From: Winogradskyella echinorum
Lineage (GTDB): Bacteria; Bacteroidota; Bacteroidia; Flavobacteriales; Flavobacteriaceae
NCBI RefSeq assembly: GCF_014297365.1
Contig: NZ_JACOQD010000001.1
Location: 1,426,001-1,490,000, forward strand
Length of the DNA stretch: 64,000 nucleotides
Reading direction: 5' to 3'
Shown here: piece after piece, positions 45,633-54,142 of the stretch
Numbering within the stretch: position 1 is the first letter of the stretch
Layout: each line of letters opens with the position of its first letter
Made by a program: the position numbers and the translations under genes
The notes under the pieces: generated by a model
Database searches by the model: none
What the model saw: only the letters and a program-made list of their open reading frames with translations
Told to the model about the DNA's origin: nothing

Positions 45633-46760
45633 ATGAATTCTAGATTAAAAGAAGTTGCTCAAGTATTTTTTAAGTTAGGTTGTTTTGCATTTGGTGGGCC
45701 TGCAGCACATATCGCTATGATGGAAGATGAGATTATAGAAAAAAGAAAGTGGATGACGCGTGATTATTTTTTGGATTTAATAGGTACAACCAATTTAATT
45801 CCAGGACCAAATTCTACAGAGATGACTATGCATTGTGGTTATGAGCGAGCAGGTAAAGCAGGACTATTTATTGCAGGCCTTGCTTTTATTTTACCTGCGA
45901 CCTTTATTACTGCTTTATTAGCCTATTTATATGTGAGTTATGGTAAATTACCACAAGTAGAGCCTTTTATTTATGGCATTAAACCTGCTGTTTTGGCCAT
46001 TATTGCTTCGGCTATTTTAAAACTTGGTAAAAAAGCCATTAAGAGTGCAGAACTTATTATACTTGGTGTTTCAGTAGTAATAGTAAGTTTTCTTGGTGTT
46101 AATGAGGTGGTAGCATTACTATCAGCCGGAGTTATAGGTATGCTGTATTTTTATTTGAAATCCAAGACGATATCAACCTTAAACTCAGTTGAACCTTTAT
46201 TATTGTTTTTTGGAATCAATGCTACATTGGCAAAGGTTTCTTCCTTAAAACTCTTTTTAATTTTCTTAAAAGTAGGAGCTATACTCTATGGAAGTGGTTA
46301 TGTGCTTTTTGCTTATTTAGATGCAGAATTAGTATCAAGAGGATTACTAACAAGAGCAGAACTTATTGATGCTATTGCAATTGGGCAATTTACTCCTGGA
46401 CCTGTATTATCTACATCGACGTTTATTGGGTATCAGCTTTCTGGATTTACTGGAGCCTTAGTAGCTACAACTGCTATCTTTTTACCATCATTTTTATTTG
46501 TGTTGGTTTTAAATCCTTTTATTTCTAAAATGCAGAAATCTAAAATCTTAAGATACTTTTTAGATTCGGTCAATGTAGCTGCTGTAGCTGTTATGCTTGC
46601 TGTTCTTTTTGTTATGGCTAAGGAAACACTTATAGAATGGCAAAGCATAGTTATTGCTTTACTATCTGTTGTTTTAACTTTTAAAACTAAGGTGAGTACA
46701 ATTTGGACAATTGTTATAGGAGCCGTTTTAGGATTTATACTGATAACTATTACAAAATAA
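45633..46760 (+). CDS. Chromate transporter family protein (ChrA-like)
   Basis: A 375-residue inner-membrane protein made of two homologous halves, about ten helices. Each half starts with the CHR signature: FFKLGCFAFGGPAAHIAMME and GTTNLIPGPNSTEM in the first, FLKVGAILYGSGYVLFAYLDAE and AIGQFTPGPVLSTSTFIG in the second. Family members export chromate or carry other oxyanions. No other resistance gene is nearby, so the substrate is uncertain. Confidence 0.9.
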   Translation: MNSRLKEVAQVFFKLGCFAFGGPAAHIAMMEDEIIEKRKWMTRDYFLDLIGTTNLIPGPNSTEMTMHCGYERAGKAGLFIAGLAFILPATFITALLAYLYVSYGKLPQVEPFIYGIKPAVLAIIASAILKLGKKAIKSAELIILGVSVVIVSFLGVNEVVALLSAGVIGMLYFYLKSKTISTLNSVEPLLLFFGINATLAKVSSLKLFLIFLKVGAILYGSGYVLFAYLDAELVSRGLLTRAELIDAIAIGQFTPGPVLSTSTFIGYQLSGFTGALVATTAIFLPSFLFVLVLNPFISKMQKSKILRYFLDSVNVAAVAVMLAVLFVMAKETLIEWQSIVIALLSVVLTFKTKVSTIWTIVIGAVLGFILITITK

Positions 46761-46789
46761 AAAGCCATCAATAATATATCGATGGCTTT
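46761..46789. terminator. Terminator after chrA-like gene
   Basis: Stem AAAGCCATC / GATGGCTTT, 9 perfect pairs, 11-base loop, overlapping the end of the gene; lies between convergent chrA-like and pit-type genes and may serve both. Confidence 0.7.
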
Positions 46790-46814
46790 AAATGAAGTTA
46801 TACTCTATTTCTTC

Positions 46815-49118
46815 TTATTCTGAAAGCTCAGAATTTTTATTGGTTTCATCATCTTCAACTGAAATAGTTGCAGGTTCAATTGAACTATCAAAGGAATTGT
46901 GATACTCTTCTAGTAAGTTCATTGTAGCATTTAATAAATCTTTTGTCTCAAGTAATAATCCAAAATAAAGCGTTGTGTTTTTTGGACTCGATTCTTCAGT
47001 TCTAGTTCGTGCAACTTGCTTTACTATTTTATCAGTAACTAAATCTAACAATTCTTTTTTACGATTAATTATCGATTCAATTTGCTCAAACGAACGAGAA
47101 TCGAATGCAGCTTTTGTATCTGTAAAAAGAACTTCTAAAGTGTCATCAACTTCTTTTAGCTCTTTAATTTGACTAAACTTAAGCTTTTTATGGTTATTGT
47201 TTACATGCTTGTGGCTTACTTTAGAAATGTATTCTAAAGATTGTGTCATATCTTCTAAATAACCTAAAATGTTAATATAAAAACTACTAGCTCTTAAACT
47301 TGTTTCGTCTAAATTTTTAATGAAGTAGAATATATTGTCACGCAGACTATCAACTTCTTTAGATAACTTATCAATTTGTTTTTGATTCTTTTTTAGCAAA
47401 GATAAATCTTGTTTGGCCAATCCATTTACAGCGTTAGTGTATATTCTATTTCCACGTTTAATTACGTTAGAAATGTTTCCGGCACTTTCGTGTATAACAC
47501 CTTGTACGGATTTGCTTCCTGTAGATTTTAAACTGTCTTCATCTGCTGTTTTAGTTGATTTATCTTTATGAGATTTGTAATTTCTGTATAATAAGATAGC
47601 TGTTAGTAGAAGTAAAATAGGTGTTATTACACTAGGATTCCAGTTTATTAAAAATACAACTGTTCCAGCAGCTATAAATGCTCCTAAAGCTGTACCAAAC
47701 CATCCGCCAATTACATTTAGTACACCAGCTACACGATATACAGCGCTTTCTCTTCCCCAAGCTCTATCCGCTAAAGACGTACCCATGGCAACCATAAAAG
47801 TTACGTAAGTTGTAGATAGAGGTAATTTCATTGATGTTGCAATAGCAATTAACACACCAGCCACCATTAAGTTTACAGATGCTCTAATCATATCAAAAGC
47901 AGGTGCTTCGATACTTTGATCCTTTGTCATAACAATATCTGGTTTATCAAAACTCTTACCTATTTTTTCTTGAATTGATTTTGGAAGAACAACACTAAGA
48001 TAATTTGATAATTGAGTAGTACCTTTTACTACAGATCTTGAAAGTGCATTAGGTTCAAATTTTTCGTGTGTTTCTCCTTGACGAGATAGACTTATTTCCG
48101 TTTCAGCAACCGTTTTAGCTTTTTTAGAAAACCATAATGTTAATACCATTATAGCTCCCGCAATAAATAGTAATAAAGGCTCTGCAGGAACTTTTTTATC
48201 TAATACAGCCATTGACATGTTAATATCCATACCTCCAGCAACCCAAGCTTCATAAGAGTGGTATGCTGCCATTGGTACTCCAATAAAGTTTACTAAGTCA
48301 TTTCCAGAAAATGCTAGAGCTAACCCAAAAGTACCAACTCCAATTACAACAAGTAAGACTGTTTTTTTCGTTAATTTTTCATATAAGAAAGAAAACAAGG
48401 TCCAGAAGACAAAACTTCCAAGTATAATGTATACTTCATTTCCTTCAACCACACTTTTCATTTCCTTATAATAAGGTGTTCCTTTTAATCCTTTTAAAAA
48501 GATAAAATAAGTTATTGCCGTTAAAGCAACACCACCAAAAATGATTCCGAAATTCTTTATTTTTTTCTCGTAGTTGAATGTAAAAATGAGTCTTGATATC
48601 CATTGTACTAGAGCACCAACTGAAAACGCAATTAGAACAGATAACAAAATCCCACTAATAATTGTTAAGGCTGTATCGGTGGCAATGTAATTTCCTAAAT
48701 CAGCAAAAGTCTCAGATTCTGAATGACTAATTTTTATCAATGACATTACTACAGCTGCACCTAATAAATTAAAAACAATAGATACCGTCGTAGATGTAGG
48801 GAGTCCTAATGTATTAAAAAAGTCGAGTAACAGAATATCTGTAATCATTACAGCCATAAAAATGAGCATTATCTCACCAAACTCAAATTGAGCAGGAACG
48901 AAAATACCTTTACGTGCTACTTCCATCATTCCACTTGAGAAGACTGCACCAATAAAAATACCTAAACTTGCTACAATCATTATAGTTCTTAAAGAAATTG
49001 CTTTAGAGCCAATAGCAGAATTTAAGAAATTAATAGCATCATTACTTACACCAACTATTATATCAGCAACAGCTAATACAGTGATGGCAATTAACATGAA
49101 TAAATACATATTGTCCAT
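46815..49118 (-). CDS. Inorganic phosphate transporter (Pit family) with C-terminal PhoU-like domain
   Basis: A 767-residue protein. The PiT membrane part (to about residue 550) has two repeat signatures: VGVSNDAINFLNSAIGSKAI at the N-terminus, TLGLPTSTTVSIVFNLLGAA, and in the second half MKLPLSTTYVTFMVAMGTSLADRAW. The extra C-terminal cytoplasmic part (about 570-750) is all helical with PhoU-like pattern (KQIDKLSKEVDSLRDNIFYF, NRKKELLDLVTDKIVKQ). Such a fusion could gate or regulate uptake. It lies 62 bases after the phosphate-type porin gene, with an 11-bp-spaced GTTATG pair in between. Confidence 0.9.
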   Translation of the reverse strand: MDNMYLFMLIAITVLAVADIIVGVSNDAINFLNSAIGSKAISLRTIMIVASLGIFIGAVFSSGMMEVARKGIFVPAQFEFGEIMLIFMAVMITDILLLDFFNTLGLPTSTTVSIVFNLLGAAVVMSLIKISHSESETFADLGNYIATDTALTIISGILLSVLIAFSVGALVQWISRLIFTFNYEKKIKNFGIIFGGVALTAITYFIFLKGLKGTPYYKEMKSVVEGNEVYIILGSFVFWTLFSFLYEKLTKKTVLLVVIGVGTFGLALAFSGNDLVNFIGVPMAAYHSYEAWVAGGMDINMSMAVLDKKVPAEPLLLFIAGAIMVLTLWFSKKAKTVAETEISLSRQGETHEKFEPNALSRSVVKGTTQLSNYLSVVLPKSIQEKIGKSFDKPDIVMTKDQSIEAPAFDMIRASVNLMVAGVLIAIATSMKLPLSTTYVTFMVAMGTSLADRAWGRESAVYRVAGVLNVIGGWFGTALGAFIAAGTVVFLINWNPSVITPILLLLTAILLYRNYKSHKDKSTKTADEDSLKSTGSKSVQGVIHESAGNISNVIKRGNRIYTNAVNGLAKQDLSLLKKNQKQIDKLSKEVDSLRDNIFYFIKNLDETSLRASSFYINILGYLEDMTQSLEYISKVSHKHVNNNHKKLKFSQIKELKEVDDTLEVLFTDTKAAFDSRSFEQIESIINRKKELLDLVTDKIVKQVARTRTEESSPKNTTLYFGLLLETKDLLNATMNLLEEYHNSFDSSIEPATISVEDDETNKNSELSE

Positions 49119-49161
49119 AATTTTTGGTTTTGCAAATATCTAGACTGTTTAGGTCAGATAC

Positions 49162-49180
49162 GTTATGTTAATGTTATGTT
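49162..49180 (-). promoter_or_regulatory. Pho-box-like repeat before the Pit gene
   Basis: GTTATG at 49162-49167 and again at 49173-49178, 11 bp apart (CATAAC-N5-CATAAC read toward pit), in the porin-pit gap. Same unit and spacing as the boxes at 50421, 50725 and 55485. A TTTG-ended -7-like sequence follows nearer the gene. Confidence 0.45.
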
Positions 49181-50386
49181 TTAAAAATGAATATCAAATC
49201 CTAATCTGAACCTAATATTATCGTCATTGCCATCTATAGTTGTATAACTAATATCTGACTGAACTTTTAATTTATGTCCAACAATATATCTCGAGGCTCC
49301 TAAAGTATATTGCTCAGTAGGCAAGGCTCCAGTAACGTTTTCAAAATCTAAAGTTGTAAAACGTGCAGCTATTTCGTAATTACTTTTAAATAAATATCCC
49401 GCTTGTAAGTTTAATGCATTACCAGTTAAGACAATGTCTCCAGTAGGTGTTGTACCATCTGCTTCAGTTGCGATTTCATCACCAGCAGTGCGCTTTGCAT
49501 ATTCTCCCATAAAAGAAAAGCCATTATACTTAAACATTGCATCGGCGAATATTGTAGTTTGGTCAGTTTCATAAATAGAACCATCTGTTCTAATCATATA
49601 ATCACCAGCAAATCCTCTTTCTCTAACAGCATTTTGATTATAGTTATAAGTAAAACCTACCATTAGTTTTGGTTTTTCTTCACGTTTTAAATCGGATTGA
49701 CTATAATCCCCTTTAGATTTAAAGGCTCCGAATGGCAAAAACTCTAAACGTGCAGTATATTGTAACCCACCTTCGTTACCCTCTGTAACATTTCGACCTT
49801 CCCCTTGTGATATTGCAAATTTTTCGCGCATTAAAAAATCACCACCTAAGTTAGATTTGTGACGTAATTGGATTCCTAAATCACGATCTATGTTAAATCG
49901 ACTGTTTAATAACGAACGATTTATCAATTGAAGATTTCCAGAAGATACAACACGCTCTACGTTACCAGGTAATTTTGTTTGTCCTGCCCATAATTCCCAA
50001 TTGTCAGCAAAATTCCACATAATTACGGCGTCCAAAATATATCTTGGTGTATTTCTGTTAAAATCATTAGCTCCAGATATATCTCTATTAGATAAACCTA
50101 GCTCAATTTTGTATTTTAATTTTGGGCTATAAGCAAAGCCATCAAATTTTAAACGTGCTCTACGTACTATAAAATTATGCTCTGGACTTCCGTACTGATT
50201 ACCATCATAATTCCAAGAAGAGATAGAACGCACTTGAAAACGTGGTGCAAATTTTACACTAAAAGAACTGTCTTTAGCAACAAAATTTATTAAACCTTTT
50301 CCAAATGATGTATCACTAATTTCTTGTGCATTAAGTGAAGTTATTGCCATAAGTATAATGACAATGAGTAGATCTTTAAGTTTCAT
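49181..50386 (-). CDS. Phosphate-selective porin (OprP/OprO-type) outer-membrane protein
   Basis: A 401-residue outer-membrane beta barrel. Signal peptide MKLKDLLIVIILMAITSLNAQ, then FAPRFQVRSISSWNYDG, NFIVRRARLKFDGFAYSPKLKYKIELGLSNRD, and LWAGQTKLPGNVERVVSSGNLQLINRSL, the regular layout of the OprO/P family, ending in RLGFDIHF with C-terminal Phe. It should pass phosphate or pyrophosphate into the periplasm for the Pit transporter encoded next. Pho-like repeats precede it at 50421-50448. Confidence 0.88.
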   Translation of the reverse strand: MKLKDLLIVIILMAITSLNAQEISDTSFGKGLINFVAKDSSFSVKFAPRFQVRSISSWNYDGNQYGSPEHNFIVRRARLKFDGFAYSPKLKYKIELGLSNRDISGANDFNRNTPRYILDAVIMWNFADNWELWAGQTKLPGNVERVVSSGNLQLINRSLLNSRFNIDRDLGIQLRHKSNLGGDFLMREKFAISQGEGRNVTEGNEGGLQYTARLEFLPFGAFKSKGDYSQSDLKREEKPKLMVGFTYNYNQNAVRERGFAGDYMIRTDGSIYETDQTTIFADAMFKYNGFSFMGEYAKRTAGDEIATEADGTTPTGDIVLTGNALNLQAGYLFKSNYEIAARFTTLDFENVTGALPTEQYTLGASRYIVGHKLKVQSDISYTTIDGNDDNIRFRLGFDIHF

Positions 50387-50420
50387 TAAAATTTATTTAG
50401 TTTTTGTCGAGTGCAAAGAA

Positions 50421-50448
50421 CTAACTTTAATGTTAAGTAAATGTTTCC
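50421..50448 (-). promoter_or_regulatory. Pho-box-like repeats of the porin gene
   Basis: At 11-bp steps the plus strand reads CTAACT (50421), GTTAAG (50432), GTTTCC (50443); toward the gene this is CTTAACATTAA-type. A CTTTG-ended -7-like sequence lies at 50414-50420, with a -7 lacking the usual TA, as expected for an activator-dependent promoter. Confidence 0.45.
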
Positions 50449-50481
50449 TATGTATTATTATAAGGGTAAATTTAAGCTATA

Positions 50482-50583
50482 AAAGAAGGCTGCTTTTAAT
50501 AAAGCAGCCTTATTAGAAATCATATTTATTAAGTCGACAAAAACTAATAAAAATTATGAATTACTAATTGTGATATTATTACA
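50482..50583 (-). ncRNA. Candidate small RNA under Pho-like control
   Basis: On the minus strand a -7-like CATATTTG (50596-50589) follows an 11-bp repeat block, and about 75 bases later comes the strong terminator 50511-50486. A transcript of about 100 bases would carry no reading frame. Alternatively it is a long leader with an attenuator for the porin gene. Inference only. Confidence 0.3.
50486..50511. terminator. Terminator hairpin in the porin/MORN divergent region
   Basis: AAGGCTGCTTT and AAAGCAGCCTT form 11 perfect pairs around a 4-base loop, followed by CTTTT on the minus strand and ATTAG on the plus strand. It ends no annotated gene. Confidence 0.75.
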
Positions 50584-50612
50584 CCTTACAAATATGGAGA
50601 CTAAAAGTAATA

Positions 50613-50645
50613 TTAATGTAATGTAAATATTATCTAATTATTAAG
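50613..50645 (-). promoter_or_regulatory. Third Pho-box-like block in the divergent region
   Basis: TTAATGTAATG, TAAATATTATC and TAATTATTAAG follow one another in 11-bp register. Weaker than the other blocks; it sits where an activator for the candidate sRNA promoter would bind. Confidence 0.3.
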
Positions 50646-50724
50646 ATTAATATTTCTTATCTAAAAGATTGTAACTATGTAAATTAGTGAAACGTAAAAT
50701 TCACAAAAACAGGTGTTTGCGCGT

Positions 50725-50768
50725 TTAATGTTAACTAAATGTTATGTAAATGTTGTCTAAATGTAAAA
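50725..50768 (+). promoter_or_regulatory. Pho-box-like tandem 11-bp repeats of the MORN-like gene
   Basis: Four consecutive units: TTAATGTTAAC, TAAATGTTATG, TAAATGTTGTC, TAAATGTAAAA. The ATGTT core is kept in the first three. The block ends 7 bases before the -7 element at 50776, where a PhoB-type activator replaces the -33 contact. Confidence 0.55.
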
Positions 50769-50775
50769 TAAAAGG

Positions 50776-50783
50776 TATCTTTG
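50776..50783 (+). promoter_or_regulatory. -7 element of the MORN-like gene (TATCTTTG)
   Basis: Exact TAnnTTTG match 31 bases before the ATG at 50815, directly after the 11-bp repeats. Confidence 0.6.
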
Positions 50784-50814
50784 AGTAATACAATAATTTA
50801 AATCCCAAATAGAT

Positions 50815-51171
50815 ATGAAAAAGATAGTAATATTATTAGTAATGTTGTGTGTAGGATTTTCATACGCACAAGACAAAATACAACCTAAATTAGAAAAGAA
50901 GGGTGATATAACAATAGCGACTTACTTCCATGAGAATGGTAAAGTTCAGCAAACCGGAGCTTTTGATACTAATGGAAAGCTACATGGCGAATGGACAAGT
51001 TTTGATGCTGAAGGAAACAAAGTATCTATAGGAAATTATGAAGCTGGTAAAAAAGTTGGTAAATGGTTCTTTTGGGAAGGTGATTCTTTAAAAGAAGTAG
51101 ATTACATTGATTCTAAAATTGTTAGTGTTAACAAATGGGACAATAAAACCAAAGTTGCCGTTAATAGATAA
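50815..51171 (+). CDS. Small secreted MORN/YwqK-like repeat protein
   Basis: A 118-residue protein with signal peptide MKKIVILLVMLCVGFSYAQ and three MORN_2/YwqK-type repeats: TYFHENGKVQQTGAFDTNGKLHG, EWTSFDAEGNKVSIGNY and GKKVGKWFFWEGDSLKEVDY. The role of such secreted repeats is unknown. The four-unit Pho-like box upstream suggests phosphate-dependent expression. A terminator follows. Confidence 0.8.
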   Translation: MKKIVILLVMLCVGFSYAQDKIQPKLEKKGDITIATYFHENGKVQQTGAFDTNGKLHGEWTSFDAEGNKVSIGNYEAGKKVGKWFFWEGDSLKEVDYIDSKIVSVNKWDNKTKVAVNR

Positions 51172-51195
51172 AATAATCTTTTAAAAAATAAAGAA

Positions 51196-51226
51196 GGCTC
51201 TCTATTAATAGAAAGCCTTTTTTTAA
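51196..51226. terminator. Terminator between MORN-like gene and TonB-dependent receptor
   Basis: Stem AAGGCT-C-TCTAT / ATAGA-A-AGCCTT (11 pairs, one mismatch) with a T tract on the plus strand and an A run before it; likely shared by the two convergent genes. Confidence 0.75.
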
Positions 51227-51253
51227 TTAATAACATGATGTATTCTTTTACCC

Positions 51254-54079
51254 TTAGAATTTAAAAGAATACCCTAAAGATATTTCTGTACCAGGATCTC
51301 TTAATGAGAAGGTTTGGTTTTCAGTTTTATAAGATTCGTATTCGCTTAGTCTTTCACTACCTAAGATATTAGTAATCTTTAAGTCTATTGAAGAGTTTTT
51401 ACTTTCTCCAAATGATTTGTTAAGTGTAAAGTTTAAGCTATTAAAAGGTTGTGTATATACATCTGGCACTAAACCAATACCTACAACTTCTAATGTTGAA
51501 CCTTGAATGTTATAGAATAAACCAGTTTGTAAACCTATATCAGAATTGTTATAATCTAAACCTACATTAATTAGGTATGGTGCCTGTCCTTGTAAATCTC
51601 TTTCGCGTTCAATGGTTTCACCATCTCTTGCTGCAAGCGAGCGACTTTCAAACTCGTCATCAGACATAGTTAATTCAGATTTTATTAATGAGACATTGGC
51701 ATTAAACTTAAGATTATTTAAACCTTCAGATATAAAGCCTAAACGTTGTCTAAGTTCAAATTCTACACCATAAACTGTTGCATTACCTAGGTTATCAACT
51801 GTTAATTGCGTTGGTGCTTGTAAAAAGAAAGATTGCTCAATAGGATCTGTAAAATCTTTATAGAATCCACTAACGGCAAACATTTGACCGTTTTCTCCAA
51901 AATGCTCATATCTTAAATCAAAATTATTTACATAAGTTGGTACCAAATCAATATTACCAATGAACAATCGGTTGGTAATAGGGTCAAAAATTTGAGCAAC
52001 AGATGCTTCTTTAAAAGATGGTCTAGCCGTTGTACGAGAGTATGACGTTCTTACATTAGATTTATCATTTAATGAATAAATTATATTTGCGGATGGAAAA
52101 AAGTCAAACTCATCTAAAATTGATTCTCTATTATAAACAATCGTATTGTTTTGACCTGTATAAAACGAATTAAACTTTTCTGTTCTAAGACCTAAAACTG
52201 TTTTAAAATTTTCTGACAGGTTAAATTCTGCAGAAAAATATGTTGCAGCAATTCCCTGTTCACCCTCATAAGCGTCATTTGGATTAAACTGATCACCAAA
52301 AACTAAGAATGTACCATTATCTGTGTCTGGATTCCAAATATTATTAGAATTTAATAATTGATCAACATCACCACTCGCTATAAAAGCATCATCACCTTGA
52401 ATGTTAAACGTATAATCATCAATACTAAAATCTCTAAATTTGTAGGTATAAGCTCCACCAAACTTCAGTTTTGCAGGCCTTCCAAAAAGTTCTATAGTTT
52501 TATCTAAATCAACTTTACCAGACCAGCTTTCTTCAATTAAATTTCTCCATAATTGAATCGGGTAGGTAGAAGCAGAAGGGCTAATAAATGAATCTCCATT
52601 ATCTGCTTGTTGTAAAGGTGTAATTCTGTGGTTTTTGTCCATTACCTTAGAAAACGTTGGTGAAAATTTCCACTCTAAGTTAAAGGCATTTTCGTTATCA
52701 CTTAAGCGGTGAATACCAGAAAGTAACAAATTAGTAACAGAACGTTCTGTATATGTAATTGCATTTTTTGTTAATGGTTCTAATCCACCACCTACACCAT
52801 CTTGTGAAATAACTTGATTATAGAAACCAGCACCAGACTCACCATTCTGAATATGCAATAAGTTGGCTTTAAATTTAGATAAACCTGTTTTATAGGTTAG
52901 ACCTAACATTCCGTTAAGGATAACATTATTTATACCTTCAGAACCTTTTGAAGCTAATGTGAAATTTAAGTTGTTATCAGATGAGTCTGAATTGTTTTTA
53001 ACAAAAGCACCATCTTCTCTGTTTTCATAAAAGGTAGTTTCATTTTTGTATGAAAATGAGGCTTGGTAACCTATTTTATCATCACCCAAATCATATTGGT
53101 TACCTAAAGTAAAGCCAAGGTCAAAGTTCATTCCACTCGCTTCTTGTTTTGCTCTAAGTTCTTTTGAAAACCTATCTGTCAGTGTTGTTAGTAACAATTT
53201 ATTTTCAAAGGTACCTGGTATTGGTTGATATCTGTGTATTGGTAAATCTCTTGTGCCATCATCAAAACCAAAAAAATCGGTATCACTTCCACCAGAGGTT
53301 AAGTAATTATTATTAAAGTGCATATCTGGATTGTAACCCATGCCTAATGATAAAGTGTATTCTGCTTTAGACGGAAAATCTTTAGTTACAATATTTACAA
53401 TTCCACCAGTAAAATCTGCTGGATATTCTGCAGAAGCAGATTTTAATACAATAACATTATCTAAAATGTTAGTAGGGAATAAATCCATTTGAATGGTATT
53501 ACGATCTGGATCTAAACCAGGAATATCAATACCATTTAAAATAGATTTGGTATATCTATCACCTAATCCACGAACATAAACATACTTTCCACCTTGTATA
53601 GAAACGCCAGGCACACTTTTAACAGCACTTGCAACGTTGCTTGCTCCAGAACTTTTAATGGCTTGTGCAGATAACCCGTCTAATACTACAACAGATTTCT
53701 TTTGTAGATTTAATACAGAGTTTTCAGTATTTCGTTTTGTGGTTGTTGTAATAATTACGGCATCTAATGAGTTTGTTTGTAATACAATGTCTAAGGTTGT
53801 GACTTCATTATTTTTAATAACAACACCTGTTATTTCTTGAGACACATATCCAACAAATGAAAAGACTAATGTATAAGTACCTTCTTCTAACTCGAGTTCG
53901 TATTTTCCATCAAAATCAGCACTAACACCTGTGGTTGTTCCTTTTACTAATATGTTAGCAAAAGCCATAGGCTCGTTAAATTCACCATCCATTACTGTTC
54001 CCGAAACGGTTCCTTGTGCAAAAGATAAAGAAGTAATTAGAAAGAAAACAAAAGTTAAAACGTTTTGTATATTTTTCAT
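51254..54079 (-). CDS. TonB-dependent outer-membrane receptor with CarbopepD_reg domain
   Basis: A 941-residue receptor: signal peptide MKNIQNVLTFVFFLITSLSFAQ, carboxypeptidase-like domain (about 22-105, GTVSGTVMDGEFNEPMAFANIL), plug (KSVPGVSIQGGKYVYVRGLGDRYTKSILNGIDIP) and barrel ending SLGYSFKF. It is not of the SusC class (no SusD partner; plug lacks the usual SusC motif). Cotranscribed with the lipoprotein gene upstream behind a long Pho-like repeat block, so uptake of a phosphorus-containing ligand is possible. The ATG at 54079 is preferred to one at 54100, which falls in a hairpin stem. Confidence 0.9.
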   Translation of the reverse strand: MKNIQNVLTFVFFLITSLSFAQGTVSGTVMDGEFNEPMAFANILVKGTTTGVSADFDGKYELELEEGTYTLVFSFVGYVSQEITGVVIKNNEVTTLDIVLQTNSLDAVIITTTTKRNTENSVLNLQKKSVVVLDGLSAQAIKSSGASNVASAVKSVPGVSIQGGKYVYVRGLGDRYTKSILNGIDIPGLDPDRNTIQMDLFPTNILDNVIVLKSASAEYPADFTGGIVNIVTKDFPSKAEYTLSLGMGYNPDMHFNNNYLTSGGSDTDFFGFDDGTRDLPIHRYQPIPGTFENKLLLTTLTDRFSKELRAKQEASGMNFDLGFTLGNQYDLGDDKIGYQASFSYKNETTFYENREDGAFVKNNSDSSDNNLNFTLASKGSEGINNVILNGMLGLTYKTGLSKFKANLLHIQNGESGAGFYNQVISQDGVGGGLEPLTKNAITYTERSVTNLLLSGIHRLSDNENAFNLEWKFSPTFSKVMDKNHRITPLQQADNGDSFISPSASTYPIQLWRNLIEESWSGKVDLDKTIELFGRPAKLKFGGAYTYKFRDFSIDDYTFNIQGDDAFIASGDVDQLLNSNNIWNPDTDNGTFLVFGDQFNPNDAYEGEQGIAATYFSAEFNLSENFKTVLGLRTEKFNSFYTGQNNTIVYNRESILDEFDFFPSANIIYSLNDKSNVRTSYSRTTARPSFKEASVAQIFDPITNRLFIGNIDLVPTYVNNFDLRYEHFGENGQMFAVSGFYKDFTDPIEQSFFLQAPTQLTVDNLGNATVYGVEFELRQRLGFISEGLNNLKFNANVSLIKSELTMSDDEFESRSLAARDGETIERERDLQGQAPYLINVGLDYNNSDIGLQTGLFYNIQGSTLEVVGIGLVPDVYTQPFNSLNFTLNKSFGESKNSSIDLKITNILGSERLSEYESYKTENQTFSLRDPGTEISLGYSFKF

Positions 54080-54093
54080 GTTAAAATTTAAAT

Positions 54094-54123
54094 AACCCAT
54101 CGCTTATAAATAAACGATGGGTT
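54094..54123 (-). other. Intercistronic hairpin between lipoprotein and TonB receptor genes
   Basis: AACCCATCG / CGATGGGTT, 9 perfect pairs with a 12-base loop, followed on the minus strand by ATTTAAATTTT. It can act as a partial terminator or as an mRNA processing/stability element. Confidence 0.55.
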
Positions 54124-54142
54124 GGTATATTAAAAAGTGTTT

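Larger units (their letters stand above)
50387..50814. other. 428-base divergent regulatory region between porin and MORN-like genes
   Basis: No coding sequence seen. Contains three blocks of 11-bp TTA repeats (50421-50448, 50613-50645, 50725-50768), a strong hairpin terminator (50486-50511) in the middle, and a -7 element at 50776-50783. The combination suggests three promoters, one giving a short RNA. Confidence 0.5.
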
